Below, in pieces: positions 62,567 to 64,000 of a stretch of 64,000 nt of DNA. Source of the DNA: Pelomonas parva (lineage in GTDB: Bacteria; Pseudomonadota; Gammaproteobacteria; Burkholderiales; Burkholderiaceae_C). The position numbers were made by a program, and so were the translations under genes. The notes beneath the pieces were generated by a model that had not been told where the DNA came from, made no database searches, and worked only from the letters and a program-made list of their open reading frames with translations. Each line of letters begins with the position of its first letter. Position 1 is the stretch's first letter. Location of the stretch: positions 372,001-436,000 of the forward strand of contig NZ_JBIGHV010000003.1 in assembly GCF_043555835.1 (NCBI RefSeq), given 5' to 3'.

Positions 62567-63707
62567 GGCTGAGTGCTTTCACAAGGTCGGATTGCGTGAG
62601 GATGCCGACGAGCCGAGCCTGCTCGCCGACGATGGGAATGTGGTGGTGGCCGGTGGCCGAGAACAGTGGCACCAGCTCGGCGATGGCGCGCTCGGCGCTG
62701 GCCACGCGCACCTGGCGGCTCATGATCTGGCCGACGACTTCGGGCTTGGTCGAGTGCGAGTGGGGCGACGGTTTCAGCAGCGTCTGCAGCCGGCCGGCCA
62801 GGCCGTCGCGCTGCTCGGCTTCAGCCGCGCGCATGAAGTCGGCGCGCGTGACGATGCCGACGATGCGCTGCACGCGGTCCACCACCGGCAGCGCCTTGAT
62901 GCGGTGCTGCTGCAGCAGCGCCCAGGCCTCGGCCAGCGGCGTGCCGAACTCGGTGGTGATGACGGGGGTGGACATGATGTCCGCGCAGCGCAGGCCGCCC
63001 AGCCGGTTGCGGTAGCTGAGCAGCTCGGCCTCGTGCAGCAGGCCGGCGAGGTCGTCGCGCGGCACATCCAGCACCTGGTTGTAGCGGGCCAGCACGGCGT
63101 CCAGTTCGGCGTCGCCAAAGCGCGGCGGCGCCACCTGCGCGCCGGGCGCGGCCACGGGCGCCTGCACGTGCTGCGCATGCGGGTAGCGGCGGCCGGTCAG
63201 CGTGTTGTAGGCCATGCCGGCCAGCACCAGCAGCAGCGAATTGAGCGCCACGGGCAGCAGCGCGAACTGCCAGTCGGTCGTGGCCGTCGTCACCATCAGC
63301 AGGCTGGCCGCGCCGCCGGGCGGGTGCAGGCAGCGCAGCATGAACATCAGGCCGATGGCCAGCGCCACGGCGACGGCCGCCGTCGCCAGCGCCGGCAGCG
63401 GCAGCCAGCGCAGACAGGCGATGCCCACGAGGGCCGACACGGTGTTGCCGCCCACCACGGCCCAGGGCTGGGCCAACGGGCTGGACGGCAGGCCGAAGAC
63501 GAGCACGGCGCTGGCACCCAGCGGCGCCACCAGCCACGGCAGGCCCGGCGCCATGGCGGCCTGACTGAGCGCACCGGCCAGCAGGATGCCCAGCCCCGCA
63601 CCCAGCAGCACGCGCAGGCGCTCGCGCGCATTGACGGCCTGCGGCGCGGGCCGCAGCGCGTTCAGCAGGCTCAGCGCCCGCGCGGAAAAGGTGGCAGCAG
63701 GAAGCAT
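62556..63707 (-). CDS. HPP-family membrane protein with C-terminal CBS pair
   Basis: A 383-residue protein. The N-terminal half has four membrane segments with the HPP motif RCLHPPGGAASLLMV and the LGASAVLVFGLPSSPLAQPW segment of the HPP family. The C-terminal half carries a CBS pair: IMSTPVITTEFGTPLAEAWA to VGIVTRADFMRA, and IMSRQVRVASAERAIAELVP to LVGILTQSDLVKAL. HPP proteins have been linked to nitrite transport; the CBS pair may bind adenylates. It overlaps the oxidoreductase by 11 bp. ATG 63707 gives the family N-terminus. Confidence 0.9.
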   Translation of the reverse strand: MLPAATFSARALSLLNALRPAPQAVNARERLRVLLGAGLGILLAGALSQAAMAPGLPWLVAPLGASAVLVFGLPSSPLAQPWAVVGGNTVSALVGIACLRWLPLPALATAAVAVALAIGLMFMLRCLHPPGGAASLLMVTTATTDWQFALLPVALNSLLLVLAGMAYNTLTGRRYPHAQHVQAPVAAPGAQVAPPRFGDAELDAVLARYNQVLDVPRDDLAGLLHEAELLSYRNRLGGLRCADIMSTPVITTEFGTPLAEAWALLQQHRIKALPVVDRVQRIVGIVTRADFMRAAEAEQRDGLAGRLQTLLKPSPHSHSTKPEVVGQIMSRQVRVASAERAIAELVPLFSATGHHHIPIVGEQARLVGILTQSDLVKALSHGP

Positions 63708-63796
63708 GTTCGGCGGCAGCACCCCGGGGGGTTGAACCCGGGACGGGCGCCGATTGTGCGACCCGCAGCGGTACGCGGGGTTACGGCTGCGTCGCT

Positions 63797-63995
63797 GGGC
63801 CGAGCGCCGGGCCGCTCCCAAGCCGGCCCGGTAGGCGATGTGCGAGCGGGGCTTCCCCCGCGAGCATCGCCGTCCCCTCGGGGGCTGAGGCCGGACACGG
63901 CAAGTCCTGTGGACTTGTCGTCCCTGCCGAAGAGCAGTCGCTCCGTCGGCTGCGCGGTCTGCAAGACCGACTGGGCGGGCCCGCGTTCAGCGGCG
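63797..63995 (+). repeat. Dispersed structured repeat, copy 2
   Basis: Same orientation and order as copy 1 at 56222, lacking the 12-bp hairpin near its start. The first stem runs 63834-63871 (GGCGATGTGCGAGCGGGG against CCCCCGCGAGCATCGCC) and differs from copy 1 by paired changes. The AAGTCC-TGT-GGACTT hairpin is at 63902-63916. It lies upstream of the HPP-CBS gene and runs to the window edge. Confidence 0.8.
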
Positions 63996-64000
63996 CAAGA

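Overview
The window is GC-rich bacterial chromosome and reads as a betaproteobacterium of the Burkholderiales, perhaps near Roseateles/Rubrivivax. That placement is inferred from base composition, gene content (ubiA, liv-type ABC genes, CbpA/CbpM, two-partner secretion) and a dispersed intergenic repeat; no rRNA or marker phylogeny is available. No tRNA, rRNA or CRISPR array was seen.

Layout. 1-3023: 3' part of a PQQ-dependent sugar dehydrogenase overlapping a TonB receptor that closely resembles PqqU/YncD. 3059-3701: a HepT/MntA-type toxin-antitoxin pair. 3830-9648: a huge membrane protein with an internally duplicated exported half, a GT1-type glycosyltransferase and a YccF protein. About 10100-13910: a more AT-rich insert organised as integron gene cassettes with recognisable attC sites but no integrase, interrupted by an IS110-family element. 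14121-19479: core-type genes (CbpM/CbpA, AI-2E-type permease, YgjV, MBL-fold enzyme). 19651-24373: a complete LivGF-SBP-LivHM ABC importer. 24711-29789: a bacterial alpha-2-macroglobulin with an intact CLEQ thioester motif; its usual partner PbpC lies about 9 kb downstream (38973-41348). Between them are a NAL1-like trypsin-fold protein, a protein with a transglutaminase-like catalytic region, a hybrid histidine kinase, a chemoreceptor, a DUF5329 protein and a VapBC pair. 41431-44300: a membrane coiled-coil response regulator, a TPR protein and two smaller genes. 44553-51970: a two-partner secretion pair, a 1.9-kilo-residue adhesin with four tandem 498-bp MBG/YDG units and its TpsB transporter. 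52090-63707: DUF2145, an alpha-oxoamine synthase, GST, UbiA, an S41 protease lipoprotein, TetR plus tautomerase with twin operators, a Gfo/Idh/MocA oxidoreductase and an HPP-CBS protein.

How they work together: the TonB receptor probably supplies PQQ to the dehydrogenase encoded just upstream. TpsB secretes TpsA. The Liv genes form one importer. CbpM modulates CbpA. The TetR protein probably represses the divergent tautomerase gene. The most notable items are the integrase-less cassette array, the protease/transglutaminase-like pair with no counterpart I can name, and a structured dispersed repeat present twice in the window.
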